This document shows positions 1-7,538 of a stretch of 64,000 nt of DNA, one piece after another. A model generated the notes under the pieces. The model was given only the letters and a program-made list of their open reading frames with translations. It was not told the origin of the DNA and did not search any database. The translations under genes were made by a program, and so were the position numbers. The stretch is from contig NZ_BAAAIX010000034.1 in assembly GCF_039526385.1 (NCBI RefSeq), forward strand, positions 135,743 through 199,742, given 5' to 3'. The first letter of the stretch is position 1; each line of letters opens with the position of its first letter. The DNA is from Luteococcus peritonei (lineage in GTDB: Bacteria > Actinomycetota > Actinomycetes > Propionibacteriales > Propionibacteriaceae).

Positions 1-846
1 GTGGAGATCCTCACCTCGAAGGCCGAGAATGCCGGCCCCAGCCGGGACTGGCTGAACTTCGTCACCAGCCCGCGGGCCCGCAGCAAGATCAAGGCCTACT
101 TCTCCAAGGAGCGTCGCGAGGAGGCGATCGAGCGCGGCAAGGAGGAGCTGGCCCGCCAGATGCGCCGCTCCGGGTTGCCGCTGCAGCGGATGCTGACTGC
201 CGAGCACCTGGCCTCCGTCGCCGACAACTTCAAACTGGGCGACGTGAATGGGCTCTACGCCGGCATCGGCGAGAACTCGGTGAGCGCGCAGGCCGTGATG
301 CAGCGCCTGATCGCGATCGCCGGGGGTCGCGAGGAGGCTGCCGAGGAGTCGCTGGAGGAGGCCCCGGCGATTCGTCGTCGTCATCGCTCCACCACGAGTG
401 AGACCGGCGTGGTGGTGCAGGGCGACCCGAACGTGTACGTGAAGCTCGCCAAGTGCTGCACCCCGATGCCCGGCGACGAGATCCTGGGCTTCGTCACCCG
501 GGGCGACGGGGTCAGCGTGCACCGGCGCGACTGCACCAATGCCGACAACCTGCTGAGCGCTCCGGAACGGATCATCCCGGTGGAGTGGGCCAGCAATGTG
601 GGACAGGCCTACCTGGTCAACGTGCAGGTGGAGGGCCTGGACCGCCAGGGTCTGCTGGCCGATGTGACCCGCGTGATGAGCGACCAGCACCTCAACATCA
701 TCTCGGCCACCATGAGCACCAATCCCAGCGACCGGCTGTTCAAGGTGCGGCTCTCCTTCGAGTCGCCCGACCCGACCCACCTGGAGCACGTGCTGGGCCA
801 CCTGCGCCGCATCCCCGGCGTCTACGACGTCTACCGGGTGCGCTGA
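1..846 (+). CDS. relA: Bifunctional (p)ppGpp synthetase/hydrolase, C-terminal part (5' end outside window)
   Basis: This is the regulatory C-terminal half of a long RelA/SpoT (Rsh) enzyme, which makes and degrades the stringent-response alarmone (p)ppGpp; the catalytic domains lie before base 1. The fragment has 281 residues. Residues 1-12 look like the end of the TGS domain, 13-125 a helical region, 145-180 the conserved-cysteine/zinc-finger domain (KCCTPMPGDEI, Cys152, Cys153, His174, Cys178), and 203-281 an ACT domain (GLDRQGLLADVTRVMSD). The frame is open from the first base and closes with TGA at 844-846. The family normally has about 750-800 residues, so roughly 60% is missing only because of the window edge. 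The first GTG is not taken as the true start. relA lying upstream of an MBL gene and hisS is a common actinobacterial order. Confidence 0.95.
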   Translation: MEILTSKAENAGPSRDWLNFVTSPRARSKIKAYFSKERREEAIERGKEELARQMRRSGLPLQRMLTAEHLASVADNFKLGDVNGLYAGIGENSVSAQAVMQRLIAIAGGREEAAEESLEEAPAIRRRHRSTTSETGVVVQGDPNVYVKLAKCCTPMPGDEILGFVTRGDGVSVHRRDCTNADNLLSAPERIIPVEWASNVGQAYLVNVQVEGLDRQGLLADVTRVMSDQHLNIISATMSTNPSDRLFKVRLSFESPDPTHLEHVLGHLRRIPGVYDVYRVR

Positions 847-883
847 GGCCGGCCCGGTCCGGTCGGCCCCAGCGCGACCCCGG

Positions 884-1165
884 TCAGCGGAAGGCGTAGC
901 GGTAGGTCGCCTTCCAGTAGGGGCCTCCTCGCTGCGGATTCTTGACCCGGACGCAGCCGAAGCTCTGGAAGAAGACCAGGCTGCGGATGTTGTACCGGTG
1001 CGAGAGCTGGGTCTGCTTGAGGTGCTTCTCGCAGTCCGCTCTGGTCGTGCCCCAGACCGCACTGGCGACGTAGGTGTAGGCCTCGGCCGGCTGGGCCGGG
1101 GCCACCGTGGTGAGGGCTGCGGTGGCCACCAGGGTGCTCGTGAGCAGGGCGACGGGTTTGCGCAT
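884..1165 (-). CDS. Small secreted protein, unknown function
   Basis: A 93-residue protein with a clear signal peptide: two basic residues near the N terminus, a hydrophobic stretch of about 18 residues, then an Ala-rich exit with probable cleavage after AEA near residue 29. The mature part is about 64 residues, basic, with two cysteines (Cys45, Cys71) that could form a disulphide, and an aromatic C terminus (YWKATYRYAFR). ATG at 1163-1165 is preceded by GGAGGA at good spacing, which fixes the start; a longer upstream reading frame only shadows the DUF349 gene. The same architecture (signal peptide, two Cys, aromatic-basic tail) recurs in the frameshifted gene at 59432-59678, so the two are probably paralogues. 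No function can be assigned. It converges on relA with a 37-base gap. Confidence 0.75.
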   Translation of the reverse strand: MRKPVALLTSTLVATAALTTVAPAQPAEAYTYVASAVWGTTRADCEKHLKQTQLSHRYNIRSLVFFQSFGCVRVKNPQRGGPYWKATYRYAFR

Positions 1166-1271
1166 CGGATTCCTCCAGTTCTGGACGTCAGGACGGGTGC
1201 CCGGCAGGGCCCGGTCATGACACCACGCCAGCGGGTCAGCAAGCCGGTCCGCAGCGGCGCAACCCATGACA

Positions 1272-1304
1272 ACGGCCCCACGACCTTCGCGGTCGTGGGG
1301 CCGT
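1272..1304 (-). terminator. Hairpin terminator downstream of the DUF349 gene
   Basis: A perfect 14-bp inverted repeat (ACGGCCCCACGACC with its complement) around a 5-base loop, 18 bases past the stop of the DUF349 gene and before the small secreted gene on the same strand. There is no strong U-tract, as is usual for actinobacterial terminators. Confidence 0.75.
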
Positions 1305-1322
1305 GTCGTCGGCGAGTGCGTC

Positions 1323-2594
1323 TCAGGCCTTGAACTCGTCCAGCGCCTTCTGCGCCTGGTCCAGCCAGGACTGGTAGGTGGTGATGGACTCGCGGGCCTC
1401 CTTGGCCTTCTTGTCCTTGCCCTCGGCTTCCAGCTTCTCGGCCTGCTTGGTGAGCTTGTCGATCTGGGCGGTGAACATCGCCACCGTGTCGGCGGCGCGC
1501 TGGCGGGCCTCCGGGTCGGTGCGACGCCACTCCTCGGCCTCGGCCTCCTTGACGGCGTTCTCCAGGGCACGCACCCGGTTGTCCAGCGGGCGGATCGCGT
1601 CGCGCGGCACCTTGCCGTACTCGTTGAACTTCGCCAGGAAGTCGCGGAACTGGGTGCGGGCGGTGGCCAGGTCGGTGACCGGGAGGATGGACTTCTCGGC
1701 CTCGTCGAGCAGCGCCTCCTTGGCCACCTTGTTGCCCACGAACTCCTGGTCCTGCTCGGCCATGGCGGCGTCGCGGGCGCTGAAGAAGTCGTCCTGGATG
1801 CCACGGAAGGTGGCCCACAGCTTGTCGTCCTCGTGGCGCGGGGCGGAGCCGGCGGCCTTCCAGCGGGTCATCAGGTCACGGAAGGCACCCGCGGTGGGGC
1901 CCCACTCGGTGGAGCCGGCCAGGCCGCGCGCCTCCTCGATGATCTGCTCCTTGAGCTGCTTGGCGCCCTCGCGCTTCTTGTTCTGCTCGGCGAACTGGGC
2001 CTTGCGGCGACGGGTGTAGGTGGTGCGGGCGCTGGAGAAGCGGTGCCACAGGGCGTCGTCGGTGGCGCGGTCGATGCGCGGCAGCGCCTTCCACTCCTCG
2101 AGCAGGGCGCGGAAGCGGTTGACCCCGCCGCGCCAGTCATTGCCCTGGGCCAGCTTCTCGGCCTCGCCGACCATGCGCTCCTTCTCGGCGCGGGCGGCCT
2201 CGGCGGCCTTCGCCTTCTCGGCCTTCTTCTGCTCGGCGGCCGCCTCCAGGGCGGGGGTGAGGGCGTCCAGACGGGTCAGCAGGCCGGCCAGGTCACCCAC
2301 GGCATTGGCGTCGGTGATGTTCTTGCGGGCGGCATCGACGGACTTGCGCGCCTCGTCGGAGCCCAGCGTCCCGCTCTTCACGCGCGCTTCGAGCAGGCCC
2401 ACCTCGGTCTCCAGGGTCTGGAAGCGTCGCACGTAGAAGGCGAGGGCTTCGGAGGGATCGACATCGGGGACCTGGCCGACGCGCCGCTCGCCGTCTGCGG
2501 TGATGACGTAGACCGTGCCGTCATCCTCGACGCGACCAAACTCCCGTGCGCCCCCGGCGCTCTCGATCGGGTTCGGACCTGCAGTTTCGCTCAT
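1323..2594 (-). CDS. DUF349 domain protein
   Basis: A 423-residue, very charged, largely helical cytoplasmic protein. Several DUF349 repeats are visible: a typical unit reads W(x)..F..L...WK with spaced tryptophans, for example around WRGGVNRFRALLEEWKAL (about 153-170) and WGPTAGAFRDLMTRWKAAG (about 229-247). The N-terminal 60 residues form a small beta-rich segment; long Lys/Ala/Glu stretches (about 115-150 and 370-420) suggest coiled coil. The molecular role of DUF349 proteins is not established. In actinobacteria they often sit near relA and hisS, as here. The start ATG is exactly 6 bases after a CAAGAT -10 box (2601-2606), so translation is probably leaderless. It is transcribed divergently from the hydrolase at 2625, with only 30 bases between start codons. 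Confidence 0.9.
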   Translation of the reverse strand: MSETAGPNPIESAGGAREFGRVEDDGTVYVITADGERRVGQVPDVDPSEALAFYVRRFQTLETEVGLLEARVKSGTLGSDEARKSVDAARKNITDANAVGDLAGLLTRLDALTPALEAAAEQKKAEKAKAAEAARAEKERMVGEAEKLAQGNDWRGGVNRFRALLEEWKALPRIDRATDDALWHRFSSARTTYTRRRKAQFAEQNKKREGAKQLKEQIIEEARGLAGSTEWGPTAGAFRDLMTRWKAAGSAPRHEDDKLWATFRGIQDDFFSARDAAMAEQDQEFVGNKVAKEALLDEAEKSILPVTDLATARTQFRDFLAKFNEYGKVPRDAIRPLDNRVRALENAVKEAEAEEWRRTDPEARQRAADTVAMFTAQIDKLTKQAEKLEAEGKDKKAKEARESITTYQSWLDQAQKALDEFKA

Positions 2595-2600
2595 GGTCCC

Positions 2601-2606
2601 ATCTTG
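2601..2606 (-). promoter_or_regulatory. -10 box CAAGAT, leaderless promoter of the DUF349 gene
   Basis: CAAGAT on the minus strand, 6 bases (GGGACC) before the ATG at 2594. The xANNNT hexamer and spacing match the leaderless pattern found across this window. Confidence 0.5.
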
Positions 2607-2611
2607 CCCGA

Positions 2612-2617
2612 TATGGT
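2612..2617 (+). promoter_or_regulatory. -10 box TATGGT, leaderless promoter of the MBL hydrolase
   Basis: TATGGT ends 7 bases (GCCCTTT) before GTG 2625. The only nearby upstream ATG (2613) lies inside this hexamer, so it is more likely promoter than start codon. The box is 5 bases from the opposing -10 box at 2601-2606. Confidence 0.55.
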
Positions 2618-2624
2618 GCCCTTT

Positions 2625-3326
2625 GTGCTCATCGCCTCATTTCCGGCCGGCCCCTGGCAGGCCAACTGCTATCTGCTCGCCCGCGAGCGGGGCGGTCCCT
2701 GCGTCGTCGTCGACCCCGGCGTGGACGCCGTCGACGGGGTCCGTCAGGGCCTGTCCCAGTACGGCCTGCGACTGGACGCGGTGCTGCTGACCCACGGCCA
2801 CGTGGACCACGTGGCCAGCGCCGCGCAGATTGCCGACGAGGCGGACGTGCCGGTCTGGATCCACGAGGCCGACGCCGACCTGCTGCAGTACCCGCTGCGG
2901 GCGCTGGGGGAGCAGTCGGCCGACATCATCGAGCAGATCTACGGCAGCACCGAGTTCACCCCGCCGCGCCAGGTGCGCCACTACGAGGGCGACGTGCAGG
3001 CCGCCGGCATCCGCTTCGCCACCCGCCATGCGCCCGGGCACACGCCGGGCTGCACCCTGCTGCTGCCCGAGCTGGACGACATGAGCCTGGTCTTCACCGG
3101 CGACGTGGTCTTCGCGGGCTCGATCGGGCGCACCGATCTGCCGCGCGGCGACGCCTTCACCATGGCCAGTAGTCTGGTCACCGCCGTCCTGCCGCTGGAC
3201 GACGAGGCGCACCTGCTGCCCGGGCACGGCCCCACCACCACGATGGCGGCTGAACGGGCCACCAACCCCTGGCTGCAGGCCGACCGTCTCGTCGCGCTGC
3301 AGCAGCCCGGCCACGGCACCGCCTGA
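2625..3326 (+). CDS. MBL-fold metallohydrolase, glyoxalase II-like
   Basis: A 233-residue single-domain metallo-beta-lactamase-fold protein. The zinc-binding HxHxDH motif is present (LLTHGHVDHVA), followed by HAPGHTPGC (third metal His), FTGDVVFAGSIGR (bridging Asp) and LLPGHGP (last His). This is the layout of glyoxalase II-like thiolester hydrolases, in a branch common next to hisS in actinobacteria. The true substrate cannot be read from sequence. GTG 2625 is preferred over ATG 2613: it gives the start MLIASFPAGPWQAN, matches my recollection of the family start, and leaves a TATGGT -10 box 7 bases upstream. It precedes hisS by 54 bases and may share its transcript. Confidence 0.9.
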   Translation: MLIASFPAGPWQANCYLLARERGGPCVVVDPGVDAVDGVRQGLSQYGLRLDAVLLTHGHVDHVASAAQIADEADVPVWIHEADADLLQYPLRALGEQSADIIEQIYGSTEFTPPRQVRHYEGDVQAAGIRFATRHAPGHTPGCTLLLPELDDMSLVFTGDVVFAGSIGRTDLPRGDAFTMASSLVTAVLPLDDEAHLLPGHGPTTTMAAERATNPWLQADRLVALQQPGHGTA

Positions 3327-3380
3327 CCCCATCGCCGCTCGCGCGGCCGACCACCGAACGAACTGGAAGTGACCCACCCG

Positions 3381-4718
3381 ATGGCTCGTCCCAAGCCCCT
3401 GTCCGGATTCCCGGAATTCCTGCCTGCCGGCCGCATCGTCGAGCAGCGCGTGCTGGACATCCTGCGCGAGACCTTCGAGCTGCACGGCTTCGCCTCCATC
3501 GAGACCCGCGCCGTGGAGACCATGGAGACGCTCACCCGCAAGGGTGAGATCACCAAGGAGGTCTACGTGGTGCGCCGGCTGCACGCCGACGAGGCGCAGC
3601 CGGAGAAGGACGACCTGGGCCTGCACTTCGACCTGACCGTGCCCTTCGCGCGCTACGTGCTGGAGAATGCCGGCCACCTGGCCTTCCCCTTCCGTCGCTA
3701 CCAGGTGCAGAAGGTCTGGCGCGGCGAGCGCCCGCAGGAGGGCCGCTACCGCGAATTCCTGCAGGCCGACATCGACATCGTGGGCCAGGACAGCCTGCCC
3801 GAGCACTTCGACGTCGAGGCGCCGCTGGTGATGCTGGCCGCCCTGGAGCGGATGCACGTCGAGCTGGGCCTGCCGCAGGCGCTGATGCACGTCAACAACC
3901 GCAAGCTGGCCGAGGGCTTCTACCGCGGCCTGGGCATCACCGACACCCTCGAGGTGCTGCAGCGGGTGGACAAGTACGACAAGATCGGCGCCGAGGCGGT
4001 GGCCGCGCTGCTCACCGAGGAGCTGGGCCTGTCCGCCGAGGTGGCGGCCAAGTGCGTCGCCCTGGCCGGCATCTGCACCCCCGACGACTCCTTCGTTGAG
4101 CAGGTACGCGCCCTGGGCGTGCAGCACGAGATGCTCGACGAGGGCCTGGCCGCGCTGCAGGCCGTCATCAACGAGGCCAATCGACGCGTGCCGGGCCGGA
4201 TGGTGGCCGACATGAAGATCGCCCGCGGCCTGGACTACTACACCGGCACGGTCTACGAGACCGAGCTGGTGGGCCACGAGAAGCTGGGCTCGATCAGCTC
4301 CGGTGGCCGCTACGACTCGCTGGCCAGCGACGGGAAGACCACCTTCCCGGGCGTGGGCATCTCGCTGGGCGTCACCCGGCTGCTCGGACCGATGATCACC
4401 AAGGGCCAGATCACCGCCACCCGCAGCGTGCCCAGTGCCGTGCTGGTGGCCGTCGACGCGGAGGAGACCCGCGACGTGGCCCAGGAGGTGGCTGCCGCGC
4501 TGCGCGCCCGCCGGATTCCCTGCGAGGTGGCCCCCAAGGCCGACAAGTTCGGCAAGCAGATCCGCTATGCCGACCGTCGCGGCATCCCCTTCGTCTGGTT
4601 CGGTGGCCTGCAGGGCCAGGCCAAGGACATCCGCTCCGGCGAGCAGGTGGAGGCGGACGCATCCAGCTGGATGCCCCCGGCCGAGGACCTGCGTCCCGGG
4701 GTGTCGATCGCCGGCTGA
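3381..4718 (+). CDS. hisS: Histidyl-tRNA synthetase
   Basis: Class II aminoacyl-tRNA synthetase that charges tRNA-His in the cytoplasm. The 445-residue product carries motif 2 around FRRYQVQKVWRGERPQEGR, the histidine-binding ARGLDYYTGTVYE signature (about residue 280) and motif 3 (GGRYDSL, then GVGISLGVTRL), followed by an anticodon-binding domain from about 350 to the end. The length is normal for bacterial HisRS. ATG 3381 is chosen because GGAAGTGA sits 8 bases upstream; GTG 3369, in the same frame, would add four residues but leaves GGAA directly against the codon. It is probably co-transcribed with the MBL gene upstream. Confidence 0.97.
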   Translation: MARPKPLSGFPEFLPAGRIVEQRVLDILRETFELHGFASIETRAVETMETLTRKGEITKEVYVVRRLHADEAQPEKDDLGLHFDLTVPFARYVLENAGHLAFPFRRYQVQKVWRGERPQEGRYREFLQADIDIVGQDSLPEHFDVEAPLVMLAALERMHVELGLPQALMHVNNRKLAEGFYRGLGITDTLEVLQRVDKYDKIGAEAVAALLTEELGLSAEVAAKCVALAGICTPDDSFVEQVRALGVQHEMLDEGLAALQAVINEANRRVPGRMVADMKIARGLDYYTGTVYETELVGHEKLGSISSGGRYDSLASDGKTTFPGVGISLGVTRLLGPMITKGQITATRSVPSAVLVAVDAEETRDVAQEVAAALRARRIPCEVAPKADKFGKQIRYADRRGIPFVWFGGLQGQAKDIRSGEQVEADASSWMPPAEDLRPGVSIAG

Positions 4719-4747
4719 TCGGCACGGCCGCTGCGGCGGCGAGGCCC

Positions 4748-4753
4748 TAGGAT
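4748..4753 (+). promoter_or_regulatory. -10 box TAGGAT, leaderless promoter of the glycosyltransferase
   Basis: TAGGAT followed by 7 bases (GGCCGCC) and ATG 4761. An in-frame ATG at 4752 overlaps the box itself, so 4761 is taken as the start. Confidence 0.65.
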
Positions 4754-4760
4754 GGCCGCC

Positions 4761-5720
4761 ATGTCCGAGTTCGCGCAGCCTGTCTCCGACGCCCCCAGCC
4801 TGGTGCTGGGCGTGCTGACCTTCCGCCGCAACGACCTGTTGGCCGCCGTGCTGCCGCGGCTGGCCGACCAGCTGCGAGCGGCCCAGCAGATGGGCCACCA
4901 GGTACGTCTGCAGGTGGTGGACAACGATCCTGACAGCGGTGCCCGATCGGTGGTGGAGGGACTCGATCTGGGCGTCGAGACCCGCTACGCGCACGAGCCG
5001 CGGCCCGGGCTGTCCGCCGCCCGCAACCGCCTGCTCACCGAGGCCGGTGAGGCGCGCCTGCTGGCCTGCATCGACGACGACGAGCAGCCCGGCGAGGGCT
5101 GGCTGGCCAGCCTGCTGCAGACCTGGCGCGAGAGCGGCGCCCAGGCGGTCACCGGCCCGGTGCGCTCCGAGCCGGAGGGCGAGGTGGACCCGTGGACCGA
5201 GGGGACGGCCCTGTTCGCCCGGCCCAGCCACCCCACCGGCAGCGAGCGACCCGGCCTGGCCACCAACAACCTGCTGCTCGACCTGGACTTCGTGCGCGAG
5301 CACGGTCTGCGCTTCGACGACCGCTTCGGCCTGACCGGGGGAGAGGACTCCCGCTTCGGGCAGGCGCTGCGCGCCGCCGGCGGCCGGATCGTCTGGTGCG
5401 ACGAGGCCGAGGTGAGCGAGACCGTCCCTGCGGCCCGGCTGGAGCGTCGCTGGATCAACGACCGCCTGGTGCGCTTCGGCGAGAGCTGGGTGCGGGTGCG
5501 CGGCATCGACCTGACGGGCAAGGAGGCGCTGATGTTCCGTGGCACGGCGCTGGTCAAGGGTGTGATGAAGACCGTCGAGGGGCAGGCCAAGGTGGTGCGC
5601 GCCCGACGTGAGAACGACCCCCGCACCGAGGGCCACTGGGCCGGTGAGCGCGCCGGCGGCATCGGCCTGGTGCGCGGCGCGCTGGGCATCAACCGCCAGG
5701 AGTACGCCCGCAAGGGCTGA
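4761..5720 (+). CDS. Glycosyltransferase family 2 protein
   Basis: A 319-residue GT-A-fold glycosyltransferase. The N-terminal Rossmann part opens with LVLGVLTFRRNDLLAAVLP; LQVVDNDPDSG contacts the nucleotide; RPGLSAARNRLL and the CIDDDEQPGEGWL segment supply the metal-binding DxD-like acidic residues (about residues 100-110). A later GGEDSRFGQAL fits the catalytic-acid region. No transmembrane segment is evident, so it probably acts at the inner face of the membrane. The donor and acceptor are unknown, and no polysaccharide cluster surrounds it; actinobacterial relatives are single genes. The start is fixed by a leaderless -10 box. It converges on the phosphotransferase-like gene at 5757. 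Confidence 0.88.
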   Translation: MSEFAQPVSDAPSLVLGVLTFRRNDLLAAVLPRLADQLRAAQQMGHQVRLQVVDNDPDSGARSVVEGLDLGVETRYAHEPRPGLSAARNRLLTEAGEARLLACIDDDEQPGEGWLASLLQTWRESGAQAVTGPVRSEPEGEVDPWTEGTALFARPSHPTGSERPGLATNNLLLDLDFVREHGLRFDDRFGLTGGEDSRFGQALRAAGGRIVWCDEAEVSETVPAARLERRWINDRLVRFGESWVRVRGIDLTGKEALMFRGTALVKGVMKTVEGQAKVVRARRENDPRTEGHWAGERAGGIGLVRGALGINRQEYARKG

Positions 5721-5756
5721 GCGGGTTGACGACGGGCCGTGGGCCCGGGCCGGGGC

Positions 5757-6536
5757 TCACAGGTCGAGGTCGACCTGCAGCGAGGCCACCGCCTTGGCCA
5801 GGCCGATCAACCGGGTGACCTGGTCACGGGGCTGCCCCGGACGGGCCGCACGCACCACGGAGAGCACGACGGTCCAGTCACGCAGCTGCTGTTCGTCGGT
5901 CTCGACACCTGCCGCGACCAGCGCGTCCACGAGCTGCCAGAAGACCTCCTGCAGCTGGGCGGTGCCGCCCTGCGCATCGGCCAGGAAGGCCGCGGCCTCG
6001 GCATGCCGGTTGCCGGCCAGGCCCAGCGGCGCGATGGCCACCGGCTCGCCACCACGCAGCAGGACGTGCTCGCCGCGCAGGTTACCGTGCAGGCTCACCA
6101 GGTGATCTTCCTGACCCAGCAGCCGTCGTCCGGTCCGCAGCGCCTGCTCCACCAGCCGAGGCGGCAGGGGCAGGGAACGCCCGACGCTCTCCATGGCTGC
6201 CAGCTCGTCGGCCAGCAGCTCCGCGAGCCGGGGGAGCGCGGCCGGTGCCGGCCGGTGCAGCCGGGCCCACAGCTGGGCCACCTCGTCGGCCCCGGCCCAG
6301 GTGGGCTGCAACGGTTCCAGCAGCACCGCTCCCCATGCGGGTTTGGCACGCAGCACCTCGACGGCACCCTCGGCGCGCCAGAACTTCAGAGCAGCCACCG
6401 AGCCGGCTCGCCAGCCCCGCGGTGGCGCCACCTTGAGCACGGCAGCGCGCCCGTCGACGGTGCGCACCGGACGCACCAGCTCGCTGTACGGCTCGCCGTC
6501 AGGGATCAGTTGCCAGTCGCGCATCACCTCGTCCAC
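5757..6536 (-). CDS. Phosphotransferase-fold protein with degenerate catalytic residues (putative pseudokinase)
   Basis: A 259-residue protein with the overall plan of aminoglycoside/choline-type phosphotransferases (APH). An N-lobe lysine (AAVLKVA, Lys35) is retained, but the catalytic loop that normally reads HGDxxxxN is HGNLRGEH here (His150, Asn152 replacing the catalytic Asp, His157 replacing the Mg-binding Asn). The second metal-binding Asp, usually in an IDP/IDW motif, is Ala169 in VAIAPLG. Three key residues are thus changed, so kinase activity is unlikely; the fold may serve binding or regulation. It is divergent from a second APH-fold gene (6586) that keeps all three residues. GTG 6536 has an AAGACT hexamer 6 bases upstream; ATG 6524 is an alternative start. 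Confidence 0.75.
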   Translation of the reverse strand: MDEVMRDWQLIPDGEPYSELVRPVRTVDGRAAVLKVAPPRGWRAGSVAALKFWRAEGAVEVLRAKPAWGAVLLEPLQPTWAGADEVAQLWARLHRPAPAALPRLAELLADELAAMESVGRSLPLPPRLVEQALRTGRRLLGQEDHLVSLHGNLRGEHVLLRGGEPVAIAPLGLAGNRHAEAAAFLADAQGGTAQLQEVFWQLVDALVAAGVETDEQQLRDWTVVLSVVRAARPGQPRDQVTRLIGLAKAVASLQVDLDL

Positions 6537-6542
6537 CGCACC

Positions 6543-6548
6543 AGTCTT
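6543..6548 (-). promoter_or_regulatory. Weak -10 box AAGACT for the pseudokinase gene
   Basis: AAGACT on the minus strand, 6 bases (GGTGCG) before GTG 6536. It fits the spacing rule but lacks the T at position 1, so it is a weak candidate. Confidence 0.35.
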
Positions 6549-6573
6549 GCGCGCCGGTGGCAGGGGCCTTGCC

Positions 6574-6579
6574 TAGGAT
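6574..6579 (+). promoter_or_regulatory. -10 box TAGGAT, leaderless promoter of the phosphotransferase
   Basis: TAGGAT, then six bases (CGGCCC), then ATG 6586; the expected transcription start is the A of the ATG. Confidence 0.7.
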
Positions 6580-6585
6580 CGGCCC

Positions 6586-7422
6586 ATGGTACTCGACGCG
6601 GGTCAGCAGGCGCTGCTGGACGCCTGGTGCCCGGGAGCCCGTCTGGTGCGCGACATGGGCTGGGGACTGGTGGAGCGCACCGTGCTGCACCTGGCCACCG
6701 ACCAGGGCGGGGTGACCGTCAAGGCGAGTCCGCCGCAGGACCGCCACACCGCCCGGGAGATCGCCGCCCATCGCGCCTGGTTGGCGCCGCTGGTGGCCGA
6801 AGGCCATGTACCGCGGCTGCTGCATGCCGATCAGGCGGCCCGGATCCTGGTCGCCGAGCACCTTCCCGGTGAGCTGGTGCTGGGCCACCCCGCCCAGAGC
6901 GAACCGGAGACCTTCGCCCAGGCCGGCCGCATCCTGCGGCTGCTGCACGGCCAGTCCTGCGGCGTCGATGCCGGCTACGGCCAGCAGCTGCGCGAGACGA
7001 CGCTGCGCTGGCTGTCCCGCCCGCACCGCATCGAGCCTTCGACCGCGCGCGAGCTGCACCGCCGGGTCTCGGCCTGGCCCGACCAGGGCGCCGAGGTGGT
7101 GCCCACCCACCAGGACTTCCAGCCGCGCAACTGGCTGGTGGACGAGGCGCGCGTGCGGCTGATCGACTTCGGCGGCATGGAGCTGGCGCCGGCGCTGGTG
7201 GACCTGGTGCGGCTGCACCGCCAGGACTTCCAGGACGATCCCCGGCTGGAGCAGGCCTTCCTGGCCGGCTACGGCAGTGACCCGCGCCGCGACGAGCTGT
7301 GGCCCCGCCAGCTGCTGGCCCAGGCCGTCACCACCGCCGTCTGGGCCTTCGGCGTGGGCGACGAGGCCTTCGAGCAGCAGGGCCACCGGATGGTCGCGCA
7401 GTGCCTGGACGGCGTCTTCTGA
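6586..7422 (+). CDS. Aminoglycoside/choline-type phosphotransferase family protein
   Basis: A 278-residue APH-fold kinase with intact catalytic residues: Lys46 in VTVKAS, the loop THQDFQPRNWL (catalytic Asp177, Mg-binding Asn182) and LIDFGG (Asp194). Such proteins phosphorylate small hydroxylated molecules; most single-copy actinobacterial members have no known substrate, and resistance is not implied. It is leaderless from the box at 6574 and divergent from the degenerate relative at 5757, with 49 bases between start codons. The arrangement suggests duplication followed by loss of catalysis in one copy, or a catalytic/regulatory pair. Confidence 0.82.
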   Translation: MVLDAGQQALLDAWCPGARLVRDMGWGLVERTVLHLATDQGGVTVKASPPQDRHTAREIAAHRAWLAPLVAEGHVPRLLHADQAARILVAEHLPGELVLGHPAQSEPETFAQAGRILRLLHGQSCGVDAGYGQQLRETTLRWLSRPHRIEPSTARELHRRVSAWPDQGAEVVPTHQDFQPRNWLVDEARVRLIDFGGMELAPALVDLVRLHRQDFQDDPRLEQAFLAGYGSDPRRDELWPRQLLAQAVTTAVWAFGVGDEAFEQQGHRMVAQCLDGVF

Positions 7423-7470
7423 GCATCCGGCGAGCCAGGAATCCCGCGGCGGGCACCAGTGGCGATGCCC

Positions 7471-7476
7471 TAGGGT
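7471..7476 (+). promoter_or_regulatory. -10 box TAGGGT upstream of aspS
   Basis: TAGGGT 62 bases before the aspS ATG. Initiation about 7 bases downstream would give a leader of about 55 bases carrying the hairpin at 7494-7518 and a GAAAGGAA ribosome-binding site. Confidence 0.5.
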
Positions 7477-7493
7477 GGAGGCGCACACCAACC

Positions 7494-7518
7494 GGCCGCG
7501 CACCGTCTATGCGCGGCC
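7494..7518 (+). other. Hairpin in the aspS 5' leader
   Basis: A perfect 9-bp stem (GGCCGCGCA with TGCGCGGCC) and a 7-base loop, ending just before the ribosome-binding site. No U-tract follows and no T-box signature is seen, so its role is unknown; it could influence leader stability or ribosome access. Confidence 0.5.
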
Positions 7519-7538
7519 CCAGAAAGGAATAGCTGCTC

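Noticed and set aside
884..1804. One 306-residue minus-strand protein joining the small secreted gene to upstream sequence
   Set aside because: The upstream part is a shadow of the DUF349 gene; a strong hairpin, a ribosome-binding site and a signal peptide mark the true start at 1165.
4761..7422. Antibiotic or polysaccharide biosynthesis cluster (glycosyltransferase plus phosphotransferases, FkbM at 31248)
   Set aside because: The genes are scattered single units with separate promoters among housekeeping genes, and no polyketide, peptide synthetase or sugar-nucleotide genes are present.
7484..7538. T-box or amino-acid riboswitch before aspS, alaS or hisS
   Set aside because: No T-box conserved sequence, specifier loop or antiterminator was seen in any of the three leaders.
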